A stretch of DNA of 64,000 nt. Origin: Marinobacter nitratireducens (lineage in GTDB: Bacteria; Pseudomonadota; Gammaproteobacteria; Pseudomonadales; Oleiphilaceae). Positions 30,156 through 45,677 of the stretch are shown piece by piece (positions within the stretch are counted from its first letter, which is position 1; the number at the start of each line of letters is the position of its first letter). Made by a program: the position numbers and the translations under genes. The stretch spans positions 905,007-969,006 of the forward strand of contig NZ_ANIE01000003.1 of the NCBI RefSeq assembly GCF_000708045.1, read 5' to 3'. The notes under the pieces were generated by a model. That model ran no database searches. It was not told the DNA's origin and saw only the letters and a program-made list of their open reading frames with translations.

Positions 30156-30199
30156 AAAAAGGCCATCGGGCCCGGGTTCTCACCTCGGGCCCGATGGCC
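30156..30199 (-). terminator. Intrinsic terminator of eno
   Basis: GGCCATCGGGCCCG and its exact inverse CGGGCCCGATGGCC (30161-30199) enclose an 11-base loop; on the minus strand the stem is followed by TTTTT. A second, weaker stem (GCCACGATC/GATCGTGGC, 30214-30236) lies between it and the eno stop, without a T-run. Confidence 0.9.
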
Positions 30200-30257
30200 T
30201 TGGCATTCTTTACGCCACGATCATAACGATCGTGGCTAAAAAAGGGAACGCCGGGTA

Positions 30258-31580
<1,323 letters not shown>

Positions 31581-31591
31581 CTAATCGTGTT

Positions 31592-34135
<2,544 letters not shown>

Positions 34136-34175
34136 TCAAGATGGGACGCCAGACTACCAGAAAGCCCCCCCTGAC

Positions 34176-35537
34176 TCAATCACAATCCCGCTCTACAACC
34201 AGCCGCCAGCCAGCGGCATGGGCGTCTCCGGAGTATTGGTCAGAACACCACAAATCGCCAACCGCAACCAACTCCTCTTCTCCTTCGGAAACCGCAAAAA
34301 ACAACGGCATCCGGGGCCTTTCCCAGGGGGGAACACCTTGTTCCTGGAACCAGGTTTTCAACCGCCTGGACGGCCCACCCGGGTGTGGACGCAGGGTTTC
34401 ACCTCCCTGCCTCGTAGATATCCGTATTGGCTTGGCAGCATTTTCAGGGTTGGCACCGGCAACCGGTTCCAGGCGAACATACCACTCCCCCCAGCGGACC
34501 GACTCTCCCGGCTCAAGCAAAATGTCGGAATCAGGAAACTCAGCGGGATCCGGAACCAGCCAAAGCCATCCCTGAAAACGACGAACACTGAACCCTGCAC
34601 CACGTAATTCGGGCTCACGGTCATCGCCGGCATATAACAGGTCGTTCGCCACCTGCCCCCAATCTGCCAATGTCGGCACCGGTGATCCGCTTGTCCGGAT
34701 CCACCAGAAAAGGAGGTTTTTCCGCTCAGCGTCGGACAGGGCCTGAACCCCCTCAACCGACAGCCGGCCCGCGTCGTCCATCAGCTCTCCCAACTGAAGT
34801 GAGGCCAGGCGCTGATGAAGCTGTTCACTTTCGGCACAGGCACTGGAGGTGTGCTTAAGCCTCCTGGTTAACCCCGGCCACCGAGACCTGAGCCTTGGCA
34901 AAATGGCGTGTCGGAGATAATTGCGGTCATAGCCTTCGTCGGCGTTGCTTGGATCCTCGACCCAGGACAATCCGGCTTGACGGGCACACGCCACCAGACC
35001 GGCGCGCTCAAATTCGAGAAGGGGACGAACCAGCTCACCAGCGCCCAGCGCCCGGCTTCTAGGCATACCAGCCAGGCCAGCCACACCACTGCCCCTCAGA
35101 AATCGGAAAAGCATGGTTTCAGCCTGATCATCAGCATGATGGGCCATCAACAGCAGGTCGCCGGCTTCAAGAAGCTCTTCAAACACCTGATAGCGGGCAT
35201 TACGCGCCGCTTCTTCGATGCCTCCCGGGCCCGATTCAGTACCGTTTTTCTCGACCGTCACAGGACGGACGATGACTGGCACACCCAGCGCCTTGCATTC
35301 GGCACGACAGTGCGCCTCGGTGTCGCCGGCATTGGACTGCAACTGGTGATTGATATGAATGGCGCCCACAGGCACACGCCCCTGATGGCAATGGACAACC
35401 AGGTGAAGAAGGAGAACCGAATCCAGACCACCACTGAGGGCGACCCAGAGACGGTCGTGTTCAGGCAGGTTCCTGACCGAAGCACACACCGCTTCCGGCC
35501 AGGTAAATCCGGTTGCGGGCTTAGCGCCCGCTTTCAT
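34176..35537 (-). CDS. tilS: tRNA(Ile)-lysidine synthase
   Basis: Converts the wobble cytidine of an isoleucine tRNA to lysidine, which is essential for reading AUA. The 453-residue protein has the PP-loop SGGLDS at 35-40, the [13 protein letters not shown] motif near 132-144 and the C-terminal tRNA-binding domains. The product starts [10 protein letters not shown] at ATG 35537, overlapping the end of accA by 17 bases, so the two are probably co-translated. An 88-base spacer separates it from pyrG. Confidence 0.95.
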   Translation of the reverse strand: MKAGAKPATGFTWPEAVCASVRNLPEHDRLWVALSGGLDSVLLLHLVVHCHQGRVPVGAIHINHQLQSNAGDTEAHCRAECKALGVPVIVRPVTVEKNGTESGPGGIEEAARNARYQVFEELLEAGDLLLMAHHADDQAETMLFRFLRGSGVAGLAGMPRSRALGAGELVRPLLEFERAGLVACARQAGLSWVEDPSNADEGYDRNYLRHAILPRLRSRWPGLTRRLKHTSSACAESEQLHQRLASLQLGELMDDAGRLSVEGVQALSDAERKNLLFWWIRTSGSPVPTLADWGQVANDLLYAGDDREPELRGAGFSVRRFQGWLWLVPDPAEFPDSDILLEPGESVRWGEWYVRLEPVAGANPENAAKPIRISTRQGGETLRPHPGGPSRRLKTWFQEQGVPPWERPRMPLFFAVSEGEEELVAVGDLWCSDQYSGDAHAAGWRLVVERDCD

Positions 35538-36474
35538 AACGGGTCAATCGCTCGTACCGCCGGGCAACCAGCTCGTCTACTGGCAGACGGCTGAGCTCGG
35601 ACACACCCTTGCTCAACACCGCCTTCAGGGACTCGGACATATCCTCCGGGCTACGATGGGCGCCGCCCATCGGCTCCTGCACTACGTTATCCGCCAGCCC
35701 GAGATCCTTAAGGCGATCGGCCGTCACACCCATGGCCTCGGCGGCCTGGGCCGCGTATTCCGCGCTTTTCCAGAGAATCGAGGCGCAGCCTTCCGGAGAA
35801 ATAACCGCGTAAGTGGAGTACTGCAGCATGTTGAGCTGATCGCAGACGCCAATTGCCAGGGCTCCACCGGAGCCGCCCTCACCGATTACGGTCGAGATGA
35901 TCGGAGTCTTCAGCCGGGACATGACCGCCAGGTTGAAGGCGATGGCTTCACTCTGGCCGCGCTCTTCCGCTCCGATTCCGGGGTACGCACCCGGGGTGTC
36001 AATGAAGGTGAGTATTGGCATTTTGAAACGCTCTGCCATCTCCATCAGACGCAGGGCCTTGCGATAACCCTCGGGACGGGGCATGCCGAAGTTGCGTTTA
36101 ACCTTGTCCCGTACTTCCCGGCCTTTCTGGTGGCCGATAATCATCACCGGCTTGTCGTCCAGCCGCGCGGTGCCACCCACGATCGCCAGATCGTCGGCGT
36201 AGCGACGGTCGCCATGCAGCTCATCAAAATCTTCGAAGATGGACTCAATGTAGTCCAGGGTATACGGCCGCCGGGGATGTCGGGCCAGACGCGCCACATC
36301 CCAGGGCTGGAGATTCGAGAAGATACTCTCGGTAAGGCTGACACTCTTCTTCTTCAGCCGGGTAATCTCATCGTTGATGTTGATATCGGTGTCGTTACCC
36401 ACCATCCGAAGCTCTTCGATTTTGGCTTCAAGGTCGGCAATAGGCTGTTCGAAATCCAGATAATTAGGGTTCAT
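35521..36474 (-). CDS. accA: Acetyl-CoA carboxylase carboxyltransferase subunit alpha
   Basis: Alpha half of the carboxyltransferase that makes malonyl-CoA for fatty acid synthesis; works with AccD (not in window). The 317-residue protein starts [19 protein letters not shown] and carries [23 protein letters not shown] and the [13 protein letters not shown] oxyanion segment, all typical. It lies downstream of dnaE, as in E. coli, with 180 bases between them. Confidence 0.97.
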   Translation of the reverse strand: MNPNYLDFEQPIADLEAKIEELRMVGNDTDININDEITRLKKKSVSLTESIFSNLQPWDVARLARHPRRPYTLDYIESIFEDFDELHGDRRYADDLAIVGGTARLDDKPVMIIGHQKGREVRDKVKRNFGMPRPEGYRKALRLMEMAERFKMPILTFIDTPGAYPGIGAEERGQSEAIAFNLAVMSRLKTPIISTVIGEGGSGGALAIGVCDQLNMLQYSTYAVISPEGCASILWKSAEYAAQAAEAMGVTADRLKDLGLADNVVQEPMGGAHRSPEDMSESLKAVLSKGVSELSRLPVDELVARRYERLTRYESGR

Positions 36475-36563
36475 GATGTTCCATCATTTGATTGTCAGGC
36501 AGAAACACACTCCGCCAAATCAGAATTTGGGACAAAGATAGCAGCGCCCGGTGGCTGGCTAAA

Positions 36564-36585
36564 GCGGACCTTTGTATGAGTCCGC
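36564..36585 (-). terminator. Weak hairpin after dnaE
   Basis: GCGGAC and GTCCGC form a six-pair stem with a ten-base loop about 70 bases past the dnaE stop on the minus strand, followed only by TTTA. It may slow or end dnaE transcription before accA, but it is weak, and no other structure is evident in the 180-base dnaE-accA spacer. Confidence 0.3.
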
Positions 36586-36654
36586 ATTCTGACAAACTTT
36601 TAATATTCCACGCAGTTAAACCCGGATAGCCAGTCCGCGCCTTGCCCGGCTACC

Positions 36655-39600
36655 TCAATCATAGACCAGTTCTACGCACTGGTCGCCCACCAGGTACCGA
36701 AGCTCCAGGAGCAAATTGTCGTCGGGCTGAACTCGCCAGGATTCACCGAGCTCGATCCGGGTCTTTGCCTCCGGACTGCTGTACTCAATCCAGACCGGAC
36801 TCCCGTCACAGCGGAAAGGCCTGAGCGTATGATCCAGCTTGTCCAGAAGGCCGTTCTGCAACTGATCCGCATGCAGATTCAGTTGCAACCCTCGGCTGAA
36901 CTGCTGACGCGCCGTTGCAACGTCCATCACCGAACTCACGCGCATTTTCATCTGCCCGGAGTAATCGTCATGGCTAACCTGCCCCTCAACCACAATGACC
37001 TGGTCCGACTGCAACAGCTCCCGGTTCTCAAAAAATGCCTCAGAGAACAGAGTGGCCTCGATACGGCCGCTGCGGTCGTCCAGCGTTATAAAGCACATGG
37101 TGGAGCCGGTCTTGGTCTTCATGGTGCGCTGGGCCACGACCAGCCCCGCAACCCGCTGGGGGGACTTGTTGGGTTTGAGGTCCACGATGGATGAACGGAC
37201 AAACCGACGCACCTCTTTCTCGTATTCATCGAACGGGTGGCCGGTCAGGTAGAGGCCCAGAGTGTCCTTCTCCCCCTTGAGGCGTTCTTTTTCCGGCCAC
37301 TCCCGAACACCCGCCACATCGGCGTATGGGTCTTCGCCCTCACCGCCGCTTTCGAGCATTTCCCCGAACATGTCCATCATACCGGCCGCATCGTTACGGG
37401 ATTGTTGATCCGCTTGCTGAACCGCTTTGTCGATACTGGCCATCAGTTGCGCACGTCCGGCACCGAGCTTGTCCATCGCACCGGCCCGGATCAGGGCTTC
37501 CATGGCACGCTTGTTCACTTTTTTCAGGTCGACGCGACGGCAGAAATCGAAAATGTCCTGGAACGGGCCGTCCTGGGCCGCTTCAACGATGCTTTCGATC
37601 GGTCCTTCACCCAACCCCTTGATGGCGCCGAGACCGTAAACAATCTGGCCATCGTCGTTAACGGTGAAGGTATAGGCCGAGCGGCTCACGTCTGGCACCA
37701 GAAGGTCCAGCTTCATGTTCCGGCATTCTTCCACCAGCGTCACCACCTTGTCGGTGTTCTGCATATCGGCGGTGAGTACCGCAGCCATGAATTCGGCCGG
37801 GTAATGGGCTTTCAGCCAGAGCGTCTGGTAGGAAACCAGGGCGTATGCCGCAGAGTGGGATTTGTTGAAGCCATAGCCGGCAAACTTTTCCACCAGGTCG
37901 AAAATGTTTTCGGCCAGTGTCTTATCAATGCCATTGTTCTCACACCCTTCCAGGAAGACAGCTTTCTGCTTGGCCATTTCCTCGGGTTTTTTCTTACCCA
38001 TGGCCCGTCGCAGCATGTCTGCACCGCCCAGGGTGTAGCCCGCCATAACCTGGGCGATCTGCATGACCTGCTCCTGGTAGAGGATAACCCCGTAAGTGGG
38101 CTCCAGAACGGGCTGCAGTCCTGCGTACTGGTAATCCGGATGCGGGTACGACATCGGCTGGCGACCATGCTTCCGGTCGATAAAGTCGTCCACCATGCCC
38201 GACTGAAGAGGCCCGGGCCGGAACAGGGCCACCAGGGCGATCATATCTTCAAGAGAGTCCGGCTGCAGGCGTCGGATCAAATCCTTCATACCCCGGGATT
38301 CCAGCTGGAACACCGCGGTGGTCTCGGCCTTTTTGAGCATGTCGAACGAGGGTTTGTCGTCCAACGGAATGGTTGCGATGTCCAGTTCACCCTCCCCGCG
38401 CTTCTCCCTGCGCGGGTTAATCATGTTCAGGGCCCACTTGATGATGGTCAGGGTCCGCAGACCGAGGAAGTCGAATTTGACCAACCCGGCGTCTTCCACG
38501 TCGCCCTTGTCAAACTGGGTGACCAGGCTTCCACCTTCGTCATCACAGTAAAGCGGCGAAAAGTCGGTAATCTTGGTCGGGGCAATAACGACACCACCGG
38601 CGTGTTTACCGGCATTCCGGCACACCCCTTCCAGCTTGAGCGCCATCTCCCAGATTTCCTGGGCTTCCTCATCCTGCTCCAGGAAGTCCTTGAGCTGGGG
38701 TTCCTCTTCAATGGCCCTGTCCAGGGTCATGCCCGGCTCAAACGGGATCAGCTTGGACAGCTTGTCCGCCAGACCGTAGGACTTACCCTGAACCCGGGCA
38801 ACGTCCCGCACTACCGCCTTGGCCGCCATGGTACCGAAAGTGATGATCTGGGATACCGCCTCGCGCCCGTATTTGCGCGCGGTATAGTCGATCACGCGAT
38901 CCCGTCCTTCCATGCAGAAGTCGACGTCGAAGTCAGGCATGGATACCCGTTCCGGGTTGAGGAATCGCTCGAAAAGCAAATCGTATTCCAGCGGATCCAG
39001 GTCCGTGATCAGTAGCACATAAGCGACCAGCGAGCCGGCACCAGAACCCCGGCCCGGCCCTACCGGCACGCCGTTGTTCTTGGCCCACTTGATGAAGTCC
39101 ATAACGATCAGGAAGTATCCCGGGAACCCCATCTGGATGATAATATCCAGCTCAAAATTCAGGCGCTTGTAATAGGCCTCCCGCTTCTTGTCGTACTCCG
39201 GATCATCCTTGCTCAGAATCGTCTTGAGGCGCTCTTCCAACCCCTCCTCGGAGGCATGACGGAAATACTCGTCCATGGTCATGCCTTCCGGGATCGGATA
39301 ATCCGGCAGGAAGTACTCACCCATCCTGACTTTCACAGAGCAACGACGGGCAATCTCAACCGTATTCTCGACCGCCTCCGGGATGTCCGAGAAAAGCTCG
39401 ATCATCTCATCGGCACTGCGGAGGTACTGCTGATCGCTGAAGCGCCGGTCACGACGGGGATCATCTAGCGTTCGGCTTTCACCAATGCAGACCCGGGCCT
39501 CATGGGCTTCGAAGTCGTCTGCCGTCAAAAAGTGCACGTCGTTTGTCGCGACCACCGGCAAACCAAGCTCGCCGGCAAGCTCCACACTCATGTGCAGACA

Positions 39601-40137
39601 ATCCTCGTCCCCGGCACGCCCCGTACGCTGAAGCTCGAGGTAGTAGCTGTCCGGATAGAGGTTTTTCCAGTATTCCGCTCGCTCCCGGGCCAGTTCGGGT
39701 TTCCCCGCCAGCAGCGCCTTGCCGACATCGCCCAGTTTGGCACCGGACAGGGCGATCAGACCGTCCGGCCGTGCTTCCAGCCACTCACGCCGGATAATCG
39801 GCTTGCCAAAACGCTGTCCCTCGGTAAAACCCAGGGAGATAACTTCGGTGAGGTTGAGGTAACCGTCACCATTTCGGGCAAGCAGCGTCAGGCGGAAAGG
39901 ATTTTCTGGTTCATCCGGATTCTCCAGCCACAGATCTGCGCCGATAATGGGCTTCACTCCGGCGCCGGTGGCCGCTTTGTAAAAACGGACCAGCGAGCAC
40001 ATGTTGGATTGCTCTGTCAGTCCCACGGCGGGCATTCCCAGCTCGGCAACACGACCGATCAACGGTTTGACCCGGACCAGGCCATCCACCATGGAGTATT
40101 CAGAATGAACCCGGAGGTGTACAAAAGTCTGTGGCAT
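36655..40137 (-). CDS. dnaE: DNA polymerase III alpha subunit
   Basis: Catalytic subunit of the replicative polymerase. The 1160-residue DnaE1 type has an N-terminal PHP domain (start [16 protein letters not shown]), the palm with the [15 protein letters not shown] catalytic aspartate motif near 400-414, a helix-hairpin-helix region (about 830-890), an OB domain (about 970-1070) and a C-terminal tau-binding region. Length equals the E. coli protein. ATG 40137 begins [10 protein letters not shown]. It is followed by accA on the same strand. Confidence 0.98.
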   Translation of the reverse strand: MPQTFVHLRVHSEYSMVDGLVRVKPLIGRVAELGMPAVGLTEQSNMCSLVRFYKAATGAGVKPIIGADLWLENPDEPENPFRLTLLARNGDGYLNLTEVISLGFTEGQRFGKPIIRREWLEARPDGLIALSGAKLGDVGKALLAGKPELARERAEYWKNLYPDSYYLELQRTGRAGDEDCLHMSVELAGELGLPVVATNDVHFLTADDFEAHEARVCIGESRTLDDPRRDRRFSDQQYLRSADEMIELFSDIPEAVENTVEIARRCSVKVRMGEYFLPDYPIPEGMTMDEYFRHASEEGLEERLKTILSKDDPEYDKKREAYYKRLNFELDIIIQMGFPGYFLIVMDFIKWAKNNGVPVGPGRGSGAGSLVAYVLLITDLDPLEYDLLFERFLNPERVSMPDFDVDFCMEGRDRVIDYTARKYGREAVSQIITFGTMAAKAVVRDVARVQGKSYGLADKLSKLIPFEPGMTLDRAIEEEPQLKDFLEQDEEAQEIWEMALKLEGVCRNAGKHAGGVVIAPTKITDFSPLYCDDEGGSLVTQFDKGDVEDAGLVKFDFLGLRTLTIIKWALNMINPRREKRGEGELDIATIPLDDKPSFDMLKKAETTAVFQLESRGMKDLIRRLQPDSLEDMIALVALFRPGPLQSGMVDDFIDRKHGRQPMSYPHPDYQYAGLQPVLEPTYGVILYQEQVMQIAQVMAGYTLGGADMLRRAMGKKKPEEMAKQKAVFLEGCENNGIDKTLAENIFDLVEKFAGYGFNKSHSAAYALVSYQTLWLKAHYPAEFMAAVLTADMQNTDKVVTLVEECRNMKLDLLVPDVSRSAYTFTVNDDGQIVYGLGAIKGLGEGPIESIVEAAQDGPFQDIFDFCRRVDLKKVNKRAMEALIRAGAMDKLGAGRAQLMASIDKAVQQADQQSRNDAAGMMDMFGEMLESGGEGEDPYADVAGVREWPEKERLKGEKDTLGLYLTGHPFDEYEKEVRRFVRSSIVDLKPNKSPQRVAGLVVAQRTMKTKTGSTMCFITLDDRSGRIEATLFSEAFFENRELLQSDQVIVVEGQVSHDDYSGQMKMRVSSVMDVATARQQFSRGLQLNLHADQLQNGLLDKLDHTLRPFRCDGSPVWIEYSSPEAKTRIELGESWRVQPDDNLLLELRYLVGDQCVELVYD

Positions 40138-40180
40138 AACGTCAGGTGATTCCTGCTACTAGAATATTCAGGGCTGGCAC

Positions 40181-40648
40181 TTAACCGCCAATCAGGGCCC
40201 GGATGTCCGATTCTGTCTGAGGGCCGAACCGGGTCTCCACCAATTCGCCCTCGGGATTAACAATAAACGTGGCAGGAAGTCCAACCGGCATCTGCCAACC
40301 GAACGCTGGCCCGGGGTCCTTGTTCAGCAAGGTATAACCAATACCCATCTTCTCTCCAAGAGCCGCCAGGGCCTTTCCCTCAACACCGTCAAAATTAACG
40401 CCAAGAACCGCAATGTCCGGCGCTTTGTCCAGCTCATTCAGATCCGGAATTTCCTCAAGGCAAGGCTTGCACCATTCAGCCCAGTAATTCACCAGGACCC
40501 ATTGCCCTCTGAACTTGTCCCATCCAATAGCAGGCGCATCCGCCCGCTCAAGCTCAATCCTTTCACACGCGGCGGTCAGCAGCATGGTGACTACCAGACC
40601 AAGTCGCAGCATACCTCCGGAAAACCTCCGGAATGCAGGGTACTGCAC
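40181..40648 (-). CDS. TlpA-like thioredoxin-fold lipoprotein
   Basis: A periplasmic thiol-disulfide protein, 155 residues. The signal runs to the lipobox L-L-T-A-A-C28, so it should be lipid-anchored. The thioredoxin fold carries the W-C60-K-P-C63 active site and the cis-proline segment GLPATFIVNPEG. It probably reduces or shuttles disulfides, for example in cytochrome or cell-envelope maturation; the partner is unknown. The start is GTG 40648, with AGGAGG seven bases upstream; the inner ATG 40612 touches a GGAGGT directly and the open frame to 40744 has no support. Divergent from arsC. Confidence 0.87.
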   Translation of the reverse strand: MQYPAFRRFSGGMLRLGLVVTMLLTAACERIELERADAPAIGWDKFRGQWVLVNYWAEWCKPCLEEIPDLNELDKAPDIAVLGVNFDGVEGKALAALGEKMGIGYTLLNKDPGPAFGWQMPVGLPATFIVNPEGELVETRFGPQTESDIRALIGG

Positions 40649-40715
40649 GGGAAAACCTCCTGTTAGACTACTGTCCACAAAACTGCTGTATCCATTCAGA
40701 TAATCAGGCACGAAG

Positions 40716-41701
<986 letters not shown>

Positions 41702-41741
41702 AACACCGCCACCCAACTCCATGCATTCTGGATATCGCACC

Positions 41742-42101
41742 ATGCTGCACAATCCCAAAGCGAAAACGACAGCTCTGCTGACCTCCATTGTCTATCTCGC
41801 TGTTCTGGTCACGCTATTACTGACCACTTTCTTACCGGCTCCCGTTGAGGGCGTCTCGGTTCCGCTGATGCTATCGGTGAAGCTTCTGCCACTGCTGGCC
41901 TTCGCGATTCCTGTCTTTCGTGGCCACAATAAAGGATATATCTGGTTGGCCTTTGTGGTGATTTTCTACTTTACCCAAGCTGTGGTCTCAGCCTGGCTGA
42001 GTGAAGGAGCGCCTGGCCCCGTTATTCTCACGGTGCTAACGCTTGCGCTGTTTGTCATTGCCATGATTCACCTCAAAGTGAACCGTCCGGTGGCTGAATG
42101 A
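41742..42101 (+). CDS. DUF2069 membrane protein
   Basis: A 119-residue membrane protein of the DUF2069 family with about four hydrophobic segments and short loops. The FRGHNKGYIWLAF motif near the middle and the W-L-S-E-G motif are family features. Function is unknown. ATG 41742 (MLHNPKAKTT) is preferred because GGAT lies about ten bases upstream; ATG 41721 would add seven residues. The gene follows wrbA as in pseudomonads and overlaps the next gene by ATGA. Confidence 0.85.
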   Translation: MLHNPKAKTTALLTSIVYLAVLVTLLLTTFLPAPVEGVSVPLMLSVKLLPLLAFAIPVFRGHNKGYIWLAFVVIFYFTQAVVSAWLSEGAPGPVILTVLTLALFVIAMIHLKVNRPVAE

Positions 42102-43897
42102 ACGAAGCGCTGCCGCCTGTTCCTCCCCAGGGCCCGTTATCGCTCAGAGACCTTTGTACCGCGCTGGTCAGCAGTGGCGAAATCACCCAGGACGACGCAG
42201 AGCGCGTCCTGAGCGCCAACCTGGGCTCAGTGTCAGGAGGCAGCCAGGGCGCAAAACGCCATCCACTTGAATTGGTTGCCATAGCGGGCCTGACCAGCAG
42301 GTCTTCCGGTCGAACGCTCGATCTCGACACGTTAACCAAATGGCTTGCCGGATGGGCTGATCAGCCGTACTACCACATCGATCCCCTGAAAATTGATACC
42401 CCGGCGATTGCTCAGGTCATGTCCTACGCCTTTGCACAACGCCACGGTATTCTCGCGGTGGACATAGGTGCCCATGAGGTGGTCATTGCCAGTGCCGAGC
42501 CCTTCAAAAGCGACTGGGAAGGCAATCTGGGCCAGGCCGTGCGCAAAGACATTCGGCGAGTCGTGGCGAACCCCGAGGACATACGGCGCTACACCGTTGA
42601 GTTCTACCAGTTGGCCAACTCCGTTAGTAAGGCCGGCGGCCAGCAAACCCCTGGCGGCTCTGCCGGCTCGCAGAATTTCGAACAGTTGCTGGACCTGGGC
42701 TCCAATGAAAATCCCGATGCCAATGATCAACACGTTGTCCGGATCGTTGACTGGCTTCTGCAATACGCTTTCGATCAGCGAGCCTCGGACATCCACATCG
42801 AACCGAGGCGCGGCGTCACCCAGGTGCGCTTCCGCATCGACGGTGTGCTGCACAACGTATATGAGTTTCCGGAACATGTCGGCATCGCAGTCACCAGTCG
42901 CCTCAAGATTCTGGGCCGCCTGAACGTCGCGGAAAAGCGCCGGCCGCAGGATGGCCGAATCAAGACCCGCAAACCCGATAACAACGAAGTGGAATTGCGG
43001 CTGGCCACCATGCCGACGGCCTTTGGCGAAAAAATGGTGATGCGTATCTTCGATCCCGATGTGCTGCTTAAAAGCTACGAACAGCTTGGATTCAGCAAGG
43101 AGGATCAGCAACGCTGGCACGACATAACAACCCGTCCCTATGGCATTGTTCTGGTAACCGGCCCGACCGGATCCGGCAAAACCACGACGCTCTACTCCAC
43201 ACTTAAGCAGATCGCGTCACCCGAGCTGAACGTGTGCACCATCGAAGATCCCATCGAAATGGTGGAGCCGGCATTCAACCAGATGCAGGTTCAGGCCAAT
43301 ATTGATCTGACCTTTGCCGCAGGCGTTCGGGCGCTCCTGCGCCAGGACCCGGACATCATTATGATTGGTGAGATTCGGGATCTTGAAACCGCCGAAATGG
43401 CTGTTCAGGCGGCGCTGACAGGGCACCTCGTACTGTCGACCCTCCATACCAACGATGCACCCAGTGCGATTACGCGGCTGCTGGAATTGGGCATACCGCC
43501 CTACCTGATCCGTGCGACCGTTCTCGGCGTGATGGCTCAGCGTCTGGCACGTACTCTATGCTCTCACTGCAAGGCCCCGGGGCCTTCCGACGAACAGGCG
43601 TGGCAGACATTGACCCGCCCCTGGAAAGCCCCCACACCCAGGCAGTTCTATCATCCGGTCGGGTGTCTCGAATGCCGCAATACCGGCTACATGGGGCGTG
43701 CGGGTGTCTATGAAATCATGCCGCTGTCGGGCAACCTGGTTCGACAGATCACGGAGCGCTGTGAGCTGGAGCAGCTCAGACTGGACGCCTACAAGGAAGG
43801 CATGAAATCCCTGCGCCTGAGCGGGGCGCAGAAAGTCGCAGCCGGCCTGACAACGGTCGAGGAAATTCTGAGGGTGACTCCCGAGAGCCAGCGCTGA
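42098..43897 (+). CDS. GspE/PilB-type secretion ATPase (solitary)
   Basis: A hexameric ATPase of the type II secretion/type IV pilus class, 599 residues. The Walker A GPTGSGKTTT lies at 355-364, the Walker B region DIIMIGEIRD at 419-428, the His box TLHTNDA near 448-454, and zinc ligands C488-x2-C491 and C523-x2-C526. The N-terminal region fits the MshEN-like fold only loosely. No pilin, platform or secretin gene is nearby, so which apparatus it powers is unknown. It starts inside the DUF2069 stop codon (ATGA) and ends one base from the convergent DUF3080 gene. Confidence 0.9.
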   Translation: MNEALPPVPPQGPLSLRDLCTALVSSGEITQDDAERVLSANLGSVSGGSQGAKRHPLELVAIAGLTSRSSGRTLDLDTLTKWLAGWADQPYYHIDPLKIDTPAIAQVMSYAFAQRHGILAVDIGAHEVVIASAEPFKSDWEGNLGQAVRKDIRRVVANPEDIRRYTVEFYQLANSVSKAGGQQTPGGSAGSQNFEQLLDLGSNENPDANDQHVVRIVDWLLQYAFDQRASDIHIEPRRGVTQVRFRIDGVLHNVYEFPEHVGIAVTSRLKILGRLNVAEKRRPQDGRIKTRKPDNNEVELRLATMPTAFGEKMVMRIFDPDVLLKSYEQLGFSKEDQQRWHDITTRPYGIVLVTGPTGSGKTTTLYSTLKQIASPELNVCTIEDPIEMVEPAFNQMQVQANIDLTFAAGVRALLRQDPDIIMIGEIRDLETAEMAVQAALTGHLVLSTLHTNDAPSAITRLLELGIPPYLIRATVLGVMAQRLARTLCSHCKAPGPSDEQAWQTLTRPWKAPTPRQFYHPVGCLECRNTGYMGRAGVYEIMPLSGNLVRQITERCELEQLRLDAYKEGMKSLRLSGAQKVAAGLTTVEEILRVTPESQR

Positions 43898-43898
43898 C

Positions 43899-44957
43899 TC
43901 ACGCCCCGGGGCGCAAGCCGCACTGCTCCAGAAGGTCCTGCCAGCGCCGGGTATGACGCATGATCGACGCATCCAGTTGGCGCCAAATGCTCTCATCCGC
44001 CGCAGCGGCCAGATAACGCCGGTACCATGCCTTGAACCCCTCCGGCATAATCGCCAGCTGTTGCTGCGCCAGGTCTGCCAGGGGCTCGATCAGCACCTGC
44101 CTGGCCCGGCGTACGTCGCTGAGGTACGGCTGCACTTTCCCGATATAGATGCTGAAAAACATGTTCTGGACAATATCGGATTGATTGTTCGATTTACCAT
44201 TCAGGCATAGAGGGCGACCTTCCAATCGCTGCTGGATCAGAGCCGAGGCGTCATCAAGCCGGGCACTCAGAAGTACTGCACTGTTGATGAGCTGACCCGC
44301 GCGGTGCTCGGCCTGCCATCGCTGCTGGACGGGTCCGGCGAAATCCAGATTGACCTCAAGTTGGCCCGCCAGTACCTGGGCCACGGCCTGGTTCAGTTGG
44401 CGGGCATCAAGCGCGAGATCGGACACCGGATTACCTTCAGACGCGACCGGGTATTGACCCTTTGAGAGTGAAAACAGGGGCTCGATTTCCTGCCCACCCC
44501 AGGTCGCATTCCAGACCGCAATGGGCAGCGATTCCCGCTTGCTTTCAATCGCCTGCTCGAGCACCTCAACCAGGTCTTCATCCTCTGTCTCCGGCAGACA
44601 CTCCCTGGCAGCCCGAATAAAACGCACTTCATAACGCAACCGGTTAAGCGGTTGCATCACCCTCCCCAGAACCGAATTTTTCTCGCCAACCACAACCTGT
44701 AATTCACAACCATAGAGGGACAAGAAATCCAGCATTCCCAACTCCAGCTCGGGCATCTCAAGGGCGCGTTCCCGTCGTCTCGGGAGCAATGAAGGGGATT
44801 CAATCGGGGAAAACTGTGGCTCGGATTCCAGAACCCGGGCGACCCGCTCCACGTATTCATCCATCATGGAGCGGGCATCAGAGAAGGGATTACAGCCAGT
44901 GAGTGCAACAAGGAGTAGTGCCTGGGCCGCCAACCGGAGAAGCTGTTTTCCGGGCAT
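43899..44957 (-). CDS. DUF3080 lipoprotein
   Basis: A 352-residue lipoprotein of unknown function, DUF3080 family. The signal ends in a lipobox L-T-G-C, then NPFSDARSMMDEYVERVARVL, a helical start typical of the family, and a long helical body rich in Leu, Arg and Glu. The DFLSLYGCELQVVVGEKNSVLGRVM segment is also characteristic. ATG 44957 has GAGGTG five bases upstream; a TTG at 44975 is in frame but unneeded. It follows the mtn genes on the same strand by 27 bases. Confidence 0.83.
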   Translation of the reverse strand: MPGKQLLRLAAQALLLVALTGCNPFSDARSMMDEYVERVARVLESEPQFSPIESPSLLPRRRERALEMPELELGMLDFLSLYGCELQVVVGEKNSVLGRVMQPLNRLRYEVRFIRAARECLPETEDEDLVEVLEQAIESKRESLPIAVWNATWGGQEIEPLFSLSKGQYPVASEGNPVSDLALDARQLNQAVAQVLAGQLEVNLDFAGPVQQRWQAEHRAGQLINSAVLLSARLDDASALIQQRLEGRPLCLNGKSNNQSDIVQNMFFSIYIGKVQPYLSDVRRARQVLIEPLADLAQQQLAIMPEGFKAWYRRYLAAAADESIWRQLDASIMRHTRRWQDLLEQCGLRPGA

Positions 44958-44984
44958 AGTCACCTCACTGGTCAATGCATGGGG

Positions 44985-45677
44985 CTAGCGCGTTTTCAGG
45001 AGCTGGTCCACCTCCGAAAAATCCTGCGCTACGAAACGGGAAGTCTCCGGAGCATCGCCGTCCCGCACCAGCCAAGCCGTCCGCATTCCCGCCTCTTCAG
45101 CGGCTGCCAGCTCGGCCTCGACATCGGAAAGGAAAAGCACAGTACTGGCTTCCACGCCCAACTCCCCAAGAATATTACGATAGGAATCCGCTTCTTTCTT
45201 ACCGCCAATGCGGGTATCAAAGTAACCGGAAAAACAGGGGGTAAAATCGCCAACGGTGGTGTGACCGAATATCAGTTGCTGGGCCTTCACGGAGCCCGAT
45301 GAATACACAAACAGGCGTAGTCCCCGATCATGCCAGCGCTGAAGATAGTCCGCCGCATCGTCATAAATGTGGCCCTTCAATTCCCCCTGATGATAGCCCT
45401 GCTCCCAGACCATCCCCTGGAGTGCCTTGAGGGGCGTTTCCTTTCTGTCTTCCCTGATCCAGGTTTGCAGAACCTCAACGAGCCCCTCAATATCATCACG
45501 GCTGACTCCGGAGCGCTCAGCCACTGCTGCAAGTTGCTCCGCGACAGCCGGGTTCGTCTCGTGCTGGTCCCGCACATAACCTGGCAGATGCTCACTCGCG
45601 TAGGGAAAAAGCACATCATGCACAAACGAGATCGAACTGGTTGTGCCTTCGATATCGGTCAGGATAACCCTGATCAT
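44985..45677 (-). CDS. mtnC: Acireductone synthase (enolase-phosphatase E1)
   Basis: Bifunctional HAD-family enzyme of the methionine salvage pathway, turning the diketo-methylthiopentyl phosphate into acireductone. The 230-residue protein has the HAD nucleophile motif L-T-D8-I-E-G-T-T-S-S, the VYSSGSVKAQQLIFGHT motif II region and the FLSDVEAELAAAEEAGM motif IV. Overlaps mtnD by four bases. Confidence 0.95.
   Translation of the reverse strand: MIRVILTDIEGTTSSISFVHDVLFPYASEHLPGYVRDQHETNPAVAEQLAAVAERSGVSRDDIEGLVEVLQTWIREDRKETPLKALQGMVWEQGYHQGELKGHIYDDAADYLQRWHDRGLRLFVYSSGSVKAQQLIFGHTTVGDFTPCFSGYFDTRIGGKKEADSYRNILGELGVEASTVLFLSDVEAELAAAEEAGMRTAWLVRDGDAPETSRFVAQDFSEVDQLLKTR

Noticed and set aside
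30214..30236. Second hairpin after eno as a terminator
   Set aside because: A good nine-pair stem but with no T-run on either strand; the hairpin at 30161-30199 with TTTTT is the better terminator.
37237..39015. A 592-codon open frame on the plus strand opposite dnaE
   Set aside because: It is the antisense of a high-GC, strongly conserved gene. Its translation has no recognisable domain, and long antisense frames are expected there.
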